NCBI GenBank assembly: GCA_002298145.1
Contig: DBMP01000023.1
Span: 62,001-126,000 of the forward strand
Length of the DNA stretch: 64,000 nt
From: Spartobacteria bacterium UBA695
GTDB lineage: Bacteria; Verrucomicrobiota; Verrucomicrobiia; Chthoniobacterales; Chthoniobacteraceae
Reading direction: 5' to 3'
Numbering within the stretch: the stretch's first letter is position 1; each line of letters begins with the position of its first letter. The notes under the pieces were generated by a model that was not told the DNA's origin, did not search any database, and was given only the letters and a program-made list of their open reading frames with translations. The translations under genes and the position numbers were made by a program. Below, one piece after another: positions 16,437 through 23,525 of the stretch.

Positions 16437-16454
16437 GTCGGTAAAACTACCGAC
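16437..16454. promoter_or_regulatory. 18-bp palindrome, copy 2, with adjacent half-sites
   Basis: GTCGGTAAAACTACCGAC begins 6 bases after the regulator's stop codon. It is followed by further related half-sites: TACCGG at 16455-16460 and CCGACCCTCGGTAGGG at 16467-16482, which contains CCGA-CCC-TCGG and CCCT-CGGT-AGGG inverted repeats. A -10-like TATTGT follows at 16483-16488 without a -35 consensus, which would fit an activator-dependent promoter firing rightward at about 16495. Binding by the adjacent response regulator is inferred. Confidence 0.55.
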
Positions 16455-16541
16455 TACCGGAAAATGCCGACCCTCGGTAGGGTATTGTTCGATAGCTGAG
16501 AGATGGTGGCATAGTTGATGTTGTTACAAATGCCTACTCCC

Positions 16542-16594
16542 AAAGCCCGCCCCATTCATTAGGGTTTGTGATGAATAGGGCGGGCTTTATTTTG
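16542..16594 (+). terminator. Strong rho-independent terminator
   Basis: AAAGCCCGCCCCATTCAT at 16542-16559 pairs with ATGAATAGGGCGGGCTTT at 16571-16588 (18 positions, one mismatch) around an 11-base loop, followed by ATTTTGT. This is the clearest intrinsic terminator in the window. It closes the kinase/regulator transcription unit, or a short transcript starting at the palindromic promoter just upstream. Confidence 0.85.
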
Positions 16595-16803
16595 TCCAGG
16601 GGAGAGAGCGGATTTCGAGGGTCTTCCGGCAAAGTCGCCAGCAGGCCCCCCAGGCATGCTCACCCAAACAAGAAGGTATTTCCCGTAGCTCATCCACGGG
16701 GCTATGCTCCCGGAAGCGAATAGAAGAGGACAGGACGACCTCAATTTCACAAAACAAATTGATCTTATCCGGTAATCATTTTCGTCAACCACCGAAGGAA
16801 AAT

Positions 16804-18195
16804 ATGCCATACGCAACGATCAATCCCTACACCAACGAACTCGTGAAAACCTTCCCGGACGCGACGGACGCCGAAGTCGGGCAGGCCATCACCAAAGCGG
16901 ACGAGACGTTTCAATCCTGGAGGAAAACCTCTTTCGCCGCGCGCGCCGCCGTCATGACCAGGGCCGCGTTTCTCCTGCGCCGGGGCAAGAAGGAGTATGC
17001 AAAAATCCTGACGCTCGAGATGGGCAAAATCACCGCGGAGGCGGAAGCTGAGGTCGAGCTGTCGGCCCAGATTTTCGAATATTACGCGAAGAACGCTGAA
17101 AACCTTTTGAAACCCGAGCCGCTTCCGGTGGCCGATCCGGCGGAAGGCGAAGTGATCATCGTCCACGAGCCGCTGGGCGTCCTGCTCGCCATCGAGCCGT
17201 GGAATTTCCCCTATTACCAGATCGCCCGCATCATCGCGCCCCAGCTCTCGGCGGGCAACACGATCCTGCTCAAACACGCCTCCAACGTGCCGCAGAGCGC
17301 CGACGCGTTTGAAAAACTGATGCTGGAAGCCGGGCTCCCGGAGGGCGGGTTTAAGAACCTTTACGCCACGCGACAGCAGCTTGAGCAGATCATCAACGAC
17401 CCGCGCGTCCGCGGCGTCGCGCTGACGGGCTCCGAGGAGGCGGGCGCAACCGTGGCCGTCCAGGCGGCACGGGTGCTCAAGAAATCCACGCTGGAACTCG
17501 GCGGCGCCGACGCTTTCGTCGTCCTCGCGGATGCCGAGCTGGAGCAGACCGTCAAGTGGGCCGTTTTCGGGCGGCACTGGAACGGCGGGCAAGTCTGTGT
17601 CTCCTCCAAGCGGATCATCGTTGTGGAGGCCGTTTATGACGATTTCCTCAAACGCTACACGGCAGGAGTGGCGGCCCTTCGCGCGGGCGATCCCTCGGAC
17701 CCGCAGACCACTCTGGCACCGCTTTCATCGCAGGCCGCAGCTGACGGAGTGAGGGAGAAAATCCGCCAGGCTGTCGCACATGGCGCGGTCGCGGTTGAAG
17801 TCGGCCCGAAGGTCCCTTCCAAGGGCGCTTTCGTTCAGCCGACCCTCCTGACTCACCTCACGCCCGAGAATCCCGCCTACTATTGGGAATTCTTTGGCCC
17901 TGTCTCGATGATTCTGCGCGCCAAAGACGAGGATGAGGCCGTCCAGATCGCGAACGACTCCCCCTTCGGGCTTGGCGGATCGGTCTTTACCTCTGATCCC
18001 AAGCATGGTGCGGAAGTCGCCGCGCGAATCTCAACGGGCATGATTTTTGTGAACCATCCGACGATGGTGAAAGCCGACATTCCCTTTGGCGGCGTCCGCC
18101 GTTCGGGCTATGGCCGGGAGTTGACGCACCTTGGCATTAAAGAGTTCGTCAACCATAAGGTCATCGGGGTCGTCGATATCAACGCGCCTTTCTAA
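16804..18195 (+). CDS. NAD(P)-dependent aldehyde dehydrogenase, succinate-semialdehyde dehydrogenase-like
   Basis: The start at 16804 is supported by AAGGAAAAT just upstream and by the family-typical MPYATINPYTNELV. The 463-residue protein has the ALDH core: the EPWNFPYYQ cofactor strand, GSEEAGATVA (nucleotide loop), general-base Glu231 in LELGGAD, catalytic Cys265 in GGQVCVSSKR, and a C-terminal PFGGVRRSGYGREL. Overall it resembles the E. coli YneI/Sad subgroup. It oxidises a small aldehyde, perhaps succinate semialdehyde or lactaldehyde, to the acid. A lactaldehyde role would fit the rhamnosidase that follows, but is only contextual. Confidence 0.9.
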   Translation: MPYATINPYTNELVKTFPDATDAEVGQAITKADETFQSWRKTSFAARAAVMTRAAFLLRRGKKEYAKILTLEMGKITAEAEAEVELSAQIFEYYAKNAENLLKPEPLPVADPAEGEVIIVHEPLGVLLAIEPWNFPYYQIARIIAPQLSAGNTILLKHASNVPQSADAFEKLMLEAGLPEGGFKNLYATRQQLEQIINDPRVRGVALTGSEEAGATVAVQAARVLKKSTLELGGADAFVVLADAELEQTVKWAVFGRHWNGGQVCVSSKRIIVVEAVYDDFLKRYTAGVAALRAGDPSDPQTTLAPLSSQAAADGVREKIRQAVAHGAVAVEVGPKVPSKGAFVQPTLLTHLTPENPAYYWEFFGPVSMILRAKDEDEAVQIANDSPFGLGGSVFTSDPKHGAEVAARISTGMIFVNHPTMVKADIPFGGVRRSGYGRELTHLGIKEFVNHKVIGVVDINAPF

Positions 18196-18332
18196 GAGCG
18201 ACTGAGCCAACGAAAGCTGGTGGTGGGTTCCTAAATCGTGGGAGTCACTGACGAACTCCGCATATAGAAATTGGCGTTTTTGGCATTCAGAACCAATTTG
18301 CCATTCGGGGTCACGCCAATCAAACTTTCGGA

Positions 18333-20348
18333 ATGCGGACAGAGATCCCCCCTCACCACGAAAAACCTTTCCACCAGCCGCCCTGTGGGCTGATGTGCGA
18401 TTTATTGGCATTTCCAGAGCGCGCGGAGATTCTCAATGAGATTCCCTCTTTCAGTTGGATGGTCAACGGCGGGAATCCAGGCGCGGCTCAAGCTGCCTAC
18501 CGTATTCTGGTCTCCACGCATCCCGACCTATGGCGCGATGGCGTGGGTGATCTCTGGGACACAGGACGGGTGGAATCAGCTCAATCCGTCGCCATCCCGT
18601 ATGGGGGCCTGCCGCTTAAAACCGGCGGCTCCTATTATTGGACGGTGTGCACTTGGGCGGGCCAGGCCGATGCCAGCGAGTGGGCCGAGCCCCAGCATTT
18701 TGGGTTGGGCAAGCCAGGCACGATTCCCGTGAGCTACTATCCGCAGGAGGTCCGCCCGATCATTCCGGTAAAGTGCGAATATCGCGCCTCGAACACTTGG
18801 TTCATTGACTTTGGAAAGGCCGCCTTCGGATGGCTCGAAATTGACGGCTCCACATTGAAGCATGAGCTGACTCTGGAGGTGCGGCTGGGCGAGAAGCTTT
18901 CGCAAGGGCGCATCGACACCCAGCCAGAGGGGACGATTCGCTACGCCTCGGTTTTGATCACGCTGAAGCAGGGAGGCAAAAACCAGCGCGTTGAGTTATC
19001 CCCGGATTTGCGGAACACGGGGGACGATCCCCAAATTCCCGATTGCCGCCTGGCCATTCCGTTGCCGAAGGAGCTTGGTGTCATCATGCCCTTCCGGTAT
19101 GCAGAGCTGATCGGCTGCCCTGGCGATTTCCCTGCGGCGGATGGTGTTCGCATGATGCGCGTTCAGTATCCCTTCGACGAACAAGCCGCCTCGTTTTCCT
19201 CCTCGGACGAGCGACTCGACCAGGTCTGGGAACTTTGCCGGTATTCGATTTTGGCTACCTCCTTCGCAGGCTATTACGTCGATGGCGACCGGGAACGGAT
19301 TCCCTACGAAGCCGACGCCTACATCAACCAACTCTGCCACTACGCGGCCGACCGCGAGTATTCCCTGGCGCGGCGGACGCATGAACACTTGCTCATTCAC
19401 TCCACCTGGCCCACGGAATGGAAGCAACATTCCATCCTCATCGCATGGGCTGACTACGAGGCCACCGGCGACCTTCGCTCCCTGGCCCGGAACTACGAGC
19501 TGCTAAAGAGCCAGAAACTCCTAAATGCCTACACCCGGCCCGATGGGCTGATCGATACCGGCGCGCTTCGCGATATCGTCGATTGGCCGGTGGCCGAACG
19601 GGACAGTTATGAATTGCTGCCCGTTAACACCGTAGTGAATGCGTTCCATTACCAAACGCTCGTTTTGATGACCCGAATTGCCAGGGCGCTTGGGTTCCCC
19701 GGCGATGCCGCTGATTTCACCGCCCGGGCCGCGAAGCTAAAAGAAGCCTTCAACACCGTTTTGTTCGACTCTGAGCGGGGCTGTTACCTCGATGGCATCG
19801 GGTCCAGCCACGCCTCGCTTCACGCAAACGTGTTCCCGCTGGCATTTGACTTGGTGCCGGAGACGCAGCAAGCCGCGGTTGTCGCATGGATCAAATCGAG
19901 AGGAATGGCCTGCTCTGTCTATGTCGCGCAATACCTGCTGGAAGCGCTATTCAAAGCTGGCGAAGCGGACTATGCCGTTGAGCTCATGACTTCCGAGGGA
20001 TTAAGGAGCTGGCTGAACATGCTGCAAAAAGGGGCGACGATCACCTGGGAGGCGTGGGATCAGACCTTGAAGCCGAATCAGGATTGGAATCACGCCTGGG
20101 GCACTGCGCCGGGGAATATCATCCCCCGTTATGTCTTGGGGGTGCGCCCGCTGGAGCCTGGCTATGGCAATATCGTCATCGAGCCGCAGTTGGGCTATCT
20201 GGACTTTGCCGAGGGAACGGTGCCGACGATCCGGGGGCCGGTGCATGTGCGTGCATGGAGGGATGCATCAGGCCGCGTTCAAAAAGAGGTGACCGTTCCG
20301 GCAAACGTACTCGTGGGCGTTCCGGACAAAAATCCGATCCATCTTTAA
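18333..20348 (+). CDS. Alpha-L-rhamnosidase-like glycoside hydrolase (GH78-related)
   Basis: A 671-residue protein. It begins with an N-terminal fibronectin-like beta domain (YRILVSTHPDLWRDGVGDLWDTGRVES), continues with a beta-sandwich, and has an (alpha/alpha)6 catalytic domain with YYVDGDRERIPYEADAY, ITWEAWDQTLKPN (candidate acid/base Glu) and WNHAWGTAPGNIIPRYVLGV, followed by the usual C-terminal beta domain (GYGNIVIEPQLG). It would remove alpha-L-rhamnose or a related deoxysugar from oligosaccharides or glycosides. No signal peptide is visible, so it is predicted to be cytoplasmic. It lies 137 bases after the aldehyde dehydrogenase. Confidence 0.85.
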   Translation: MRTEIPPHHEKPFHQPPCGLMCDLLAFPERAEILNEIPSFSWMVNGGNPGAAQAAYRILVSTHPDLWRDGVGDLWDTGRVESAQSVAIPYGGLPLKTGGSYYWTVCTWAGQADASEWAEPQHFGLGKPGTIPVSYYPQEVRPIIPVKCEYRASNTWFIDFGKAAFGWLEIDGSTLKHELTLEVRLGEKLSQGRIDTQPEGTIRYASVLITLKQGGKNQRVELSPDLRNTGDDPQIPDCRLAIPLPKELGVIMPFRYAELIGCPGDFPAADGVRMMRVQYPFDEQAASFSSSDERLDQVWELCRYSILATSFAGYYVDGDRERIPYEADAYINQLCHYAADREYSLARRTHEHLLIHSTWPTEWKQHSILIAWADYEATGDLRSLARNYELLKSQKLLNAYTRPDGLIDTGALRDIVDWPVAERDSYELLPVNTVVNAFHYQTLVLMTRIARALGFPGDAADFTARAAKLKEAFNTVLFDSERGCYLDGIGSSHASLHANVFPLAFDLVPETQQAAVVAWIKSRGMACSVYVAQYLLEALFKAGEADYAVELMTSEGLRSWLNMLQKGATITWEAWDQTLKPNQDWNHAWGTAPGNIIPRYVLGVRPLEPGYGNIVIEPQLGYLDFAEGTVPTIRGPVHVRAWRDASGRVQKEVTVPANVLVGVPDKNPIHL

Positions 20349-20409
20349 AAGAGCTGCAATCGGGGCGGGTTGGTTTCCTTGCCTCACCGGCCAAGCCTTT
20401 CACTCAGGA

Positions 20410-20425
20410 GGTTCCCGGAGGAACC
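20410..20425. terminator. Small hairpin between convergent genes
   Basis: GGTTCC-CGGA-GGAACC is a perfect 6-bp stem with a 4-base loop, located between the 3' ends of the rhamnosidase gene and the DUF4159 gene. The position suits a bidirectional terminator, but the stem is short and no long U-tract follows. Confidence 0.3.
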
Positions 20426-20433
20426 GGATTTGG

Positions 20434-21195
20434 TCAAAAACCGCCCGGGGTGGGCTGGGTCATTGCGTAGAGGTAGATGTTGGTGCCCATTTGCAGCCCG
20501 GCCCGGCGCTTGGCTTCGCTGAACCAGCCGGTCCAAGCGCAGTGGGTGTCCGACGGGCTCAGTAGCGCGACGAGCCGCCCGTTGTAGGTGGCTCCGTAGA
20601 GGCCGTGCGGGATGCCTTGCATGTGGGGAAGGCCGCCGTAGATGTGGAAAAAACAGTGAAATACGGGATGGTCAAATGGCACTTTTCCAAATTTCGCCTC
20701 GGGGAGGATGGCGGGGAGTTCGGTTGCCATGCGCTGGAAGAAATAGTCGGTGTTGGAGTGGCTGCCGGTGCGCCCCTTGCCGTTAACGCAGTCCTCGGCG
20801 AATAAAAAGCCGCCGCGCAAAAAGTATTCGCGAAGGTTGGCACGGTCCTCGGAGGTGAAATCGGGCGCCAATTCGCTGTGCATGAAGAGAAACGGGTAGC
20901 GAACCATTTCGTCGAGTTTGTCGAGCCTGGCGATGTTCCAGTTGCGATCGAGGTTGACGCTGGTATGCGTGGTGATGTGCTCGATCAGGTTGAGGTCGCC
21001 GTGCGGATGGACGTTCCAGTCGTCGTCGTCGCCGTTGACGCAACGGTGATGAAGCCGGGCCCAGGGGCAAACGGGGCCCTGGGTGGCGGGCTTGAGGGCG
21101 GGATCGCCGAAAGATCGCGTGTAACCGAGGAAGGAGGCACACCCGCTGGCGGCAAGCAGTTTGAGGAAGGCTCTGCGGTCGAGGTTGTTGTTCAT
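20434..21195 (-). CDS. DUF4159 domain protein with twin-arginine signal
   Basis: A 253-residue protein. NLDRRAFLKLLAASGC at the N-terminus is a twin-arginine signal, possibly with a lipobox-like ASGC. The mature part matches DUF4159, including YPFLFMHSELAPDFTSEDRANL and the GGFLFAEDCVNGKG segment. This family is almost always encoded with MoxR/VWA genes and has a glutamine-amidotransferase-like fold without a known activity. It is the last gene of the minus-strand operon, 23 bases behind the VWA gene. Role: exported component of the MoxR-associated system; the molecular function is unknown. Confidence 0.8.
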   Translation of the reverse strand: MNNNLDRRAFLKLLAASGCASFLGYTRSFGDPALKPATQGPVCPWARLHHRCVNGDDDDWNVHPHGDLNLIEHITTHTSVNLDRNWNIARLDKLDEMVRYPFLFMHSELAPDFTSEDRANLREYFLRGGFLFAEDCVNGKGRTGSHSNTDYFFQRMATELPAILPEAKFGKVPFDHPVFHCFFHIYGGLPHMQGIPHGLYGATYNGRLVALLSPSDTHCAWTGWFSEAKRRAGLQMGTNIYLYAMTQPTPGGF

Positions 21196-21218
21196 ATCCG
21201 GGCTTGTTTTGGCGATGA

Positions 21219-23525
21219 CTAAATGAGGTTCCAGCGGCGGCGCAGAAGCAGCTCGACGCTATAGAGCCCGAGGCAGGCGAGAAGGAGTGGCCAGCGGTTC
21301 CAGAGGAGGGTGAGGTTTTCGGAAACGACGATGCTCCGCGGGGCTTCGGCCAGGCGACGCCAGGAGGTGGGGATGCCGTTTTGGATCAGTTCGCCGCCGG
21401 TGCTTTCGGCGACGTTGCGAAGGAGGTCGAGGTCGGGCGGAATGTTGGAGGTTTCCAGGGTGGCCTGGGATTCCACAACGGCGACGGCAATGGAGGTTTC
21501 CGCGCCGGAGGAATCGAAGCCGGTTAGGGTCGCGGGGCCGGTTGCGATGGGGGTCCATTTCACCTCAAAGGTGCCGTCGGCGGCGCGGGAGACCGGGAGC
21601 GGCGCGGAGGGTTGGCTGGTGCCGCTCTGGACGGTAACGGCGGGCAGATCAGCGTTGCCTTCGAGCACGAAGCGGACGGGGCGGTTCACGGGGACTTCGA
21701 CCTTCGGTTTGACGAAATGGATGGCATTGAGGGAAGGCTGCGCCAACCAGACGAGGAGCTGTTGCCAGAAGGTTTCAGCTTCCCTTGAGCCGCTCGGCAA
21801 GGAGAGCTTCCAGCGCCAGAGGGAGTCGGTGGTCAGGACGGTGGAGCGGCCTTTGCCGAACTGCTGGCTGGCCATCAGAATGGAGGGCGCACCGGTCGAA
21901 GGGTTGGTCTCCGTCGGGTGGACGGCGAGGATTCGGGCGCCCGGTTTGGCGCTTTCCACCCGGGCGTAGGAGGTAAACATGGGCTGGAGCGCGATGCCGG
22001 GTTTGCCCGGGGCGGAGAGGACGGGGGCCAAGGCGGCGGTGTCGACGATCTGGAACTTGGCCAGGCGCGGCTGGGTGTCGCGCTGCTCGGCGACGGCGGC
22101 GAAACGGGTTTCGGCTCCGTTGCCCCGGCTGGGCCCCATCATGTTCATGAAGCGCGCCTCGGCTTCGCCGTGAAGGTTGCGCGGCTCGGGGGGACAGAAC
22201 CATACGGGGAGCATCTGCTCCAGGGTGGAGCCGGAGAACCGCGTGGCGAGGTGCGTATCGGACTCGATGAAGAGGACGCCGCCGCCGTCGCGAACATAGG
22301 CGAGCAGCGCTTCTTGTTGCTCGGGATCGAGCTGGGCGACGTCGGCATTGGCCACGACGATGATGTTGTATTTCCCGAGCGCGCTACGCGAGGAGGGAAG
22401 GTCGGTGAGGCCTCCCGCGTCGGTCCCGCCGGTGAGGATGCGTACCCGCGTGGAGGAATCGAAGAGGCCGGTCATGTGAAAGCTCGGGTCGCGTGCGATG
22501 GCGTCGCTGAGGAACCGAAAACCCCAGTCGAGCGTGCCTTGGTAGACGAGCAGATTGATGGATTTGCGGTCGGTCACGCGCACGAGGGCGTGGGCTTCTT
22601 TTTTTTCGCCCGGATTGCCGACGGTGAGCTGGAGATCGACCAGCCCGGGGGCCTGGGCCGTGACGGAGGTGCGCCACGGATAGCTGCCGAACCCGGCCTC
22701 GGCGTGGAGCGTGCCGCTGGCGACCACACCGGTGCCCGCATGGAGCGTGAGGGGAATGTCCCTCGCCGCCGGGGTGTAGCAATCCACGACGGCGTTGAAG
22801 GGGATTTCGGTGCGCTGCATCGTTTCCGAGGGGGCGTTGATCTCGCGGATGGCCAGGAGGGGCTTGGCCTGGAGGCGGTTGTGGCACGGGAGAAAGTAAA
22901 TCGGCGTCCGCGTGGCCTGGCTGCGCTTGATGGCTTCGTCAAAGGGGGCGGAGGTGGTGTCCAGGCCGTCGGTGATGCAGACGAGGGCGGCATAATCGCC
23001 GTTGTGCCGGAGGGCGTCGGCAAGGCAAAAGTTGAGGCGGGTTTCGTCCTCGGGTTCCTTGTGCTCAAGCACGCCCTTTAGCGAGCCCGCCGAGGTGAGC
23101 TGGGTGGCGAAGCTGAAGTAATCCAGCACGCCAAACATCTCGCGGGCCGAGGGCTCGATCCGCTTCCAGGTTTGCAGCGCGTCCTGGAGCCGGGACCGCC
23201 CACGGTTGTCCTGGGCGGTCATGCTGCCGGATTGGTCGACCAGCACGGCGAGCGGCTTTTTGGGCGGCGGAGGGAGCATTTCGCGGCTGACGCGCGTGGG
23301 ATTGGCCAGCATGAGCGCCAGCCCGGCGAAGACCAGGCCGCGCAGGGAGCAGAGCAGAATGCGCTGGGTAAGATTGAGTGGCGCGCGCGGTTTGCGGTAG
23401 CTGATCCAGACAGAGGCGGCTCCGAGCGCGAAGAGCAGAGCCAGCAGGCTCCAGCCGAGCACCGGGCTGCCGTGTTGAAGGAAGCCGCCGAAGCGCCATT
23501 CCAAGGTTTGAAGCGTGGTCGTCAT
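21219..23525 (-). CDS. Membrane-anchored VWA domain protein with GATase1-like region
   Basis: A 768-residue protein. Two N-terminal membrane helices (LGWSLLALLFALGAASVWI; ILLCSLRGLVFAGLALMLA) are followed by a von Willebrand A domain whose MIDAS starts LAVLVDQSGSM (DxSxS), then a beta-sandwich region and a glutamine-amidotransferase-like segment (YNIIVVANADVAQLDPEQQE; YVRDGGGVLFIESD). A last hydrophobic helix lies near the C-terminus (LLWNRWPLLLACLGLYSVEL). Such proteins accompany MoxR ATPases and are predicted to sit in the inner membrane with VWA domains binding partners. The ATG overlaps the upstream stop (ATGA). Confidence 0.82.
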   Translation of the reverse strand: MTTTLQTLEWRFGGFLQHGSPVLGWSLLALLFALGAASVWISYRKPRAPLNLTQRILLCSLRGLVFAGLALMLANPTRVSREMLPPPPKKPLAVLVDQSGSMTAQDNRGRSRLQDALQTWKRIEPSAREMFGVLDYFSFATQLTSAGSLKGVLEHKEPEDETRLNFCLADALRHNGDYAALVCITDGLDTTSAPFDEAIKRSQATRTPIYFLPCHNRLQAKPLLAIREINAPSETMQRTEIPFNAVVDCYTPAARDIPLTLHAGTGVVASGTLHAEAGFGSYPWRTSVTAQAPGLVDLQLTVGNPGEKKEAHALVRVTDRKSINLLVYQGTLDWGFRFLSDAIARDPSFHMTGLFDSSTRVRILTGGTDAGGLTDLPSSRSALGKYNIIVVANADVAQLDPEQQEALLAYVRDGGGVLFIESDTHLATRFSGSTLEQMLPVWFCPPEPRNLHGEAEARFMNMMGPSRGNGAETRFAAVAEQRDTQPRLAKFQIVDTAALAPVLSAPGKPGIALQPMFTSYARVESAKPGARILAVHPTETNPSTGAPSILMASQQFGKGRSTVLTTDSLWRWKLSLPSGSREAETFWQQLLVWLAQPSLNAIHFVKPKVEVPVNRPVRFVLEGNADLPAVTVQSGTSQPSAPLPVSRAADGTFEVKWTPIATGPATLTGFDSSGAETSIAVAVVESQATLETSNIPPDLDLLRNVAESTGGELIQNGIPTSWRRLAEAPRSIVVSENLTLLWNRWPLLLACLGLYSVELLLRRRWNLI

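Larger units (their letters stand above)
16431..16803 (+). other. Intergenic region between response regulator and aldehyde dehydrogenase
   Basis: This 373-base stretch has no credible gene. It contains palindrome copy 2 and half-sites (16437-16482), a possible promoter (-10-like TATTGT at 16483), a strong intrinsic terminator (16542-16594) and then about 200 bases leading to the aldehyde dehydrogenase. The arrangement promoter-to-terminator would yield a short transcript of roughly 60-100 bases. In 16595-16803 only the AAGGAAAAT ribosome binding site before the ATG at 16804 is clear. Confidence 0.55.

Noticed and set aside
16559..16816. 85-codon minus frame behind the terminator
   Set aside because: It runs through the terminator stem and the ribosome binding site of the aldehyde dehydrogenase gene and has no recognisable domain.
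18031..18411. Minus-strand open frames across the gap between aldehyde dehydrogenase and rhamnosidase, including one reading GVTPNGKLVLNAKNANFYMR
   Set aside because: The stretch looks protein-like for about 30 residues, but the frame is short, has no ribosome binding site and overlaps the start of the rhamnosidase gene; kept as chance or at most a remnant.
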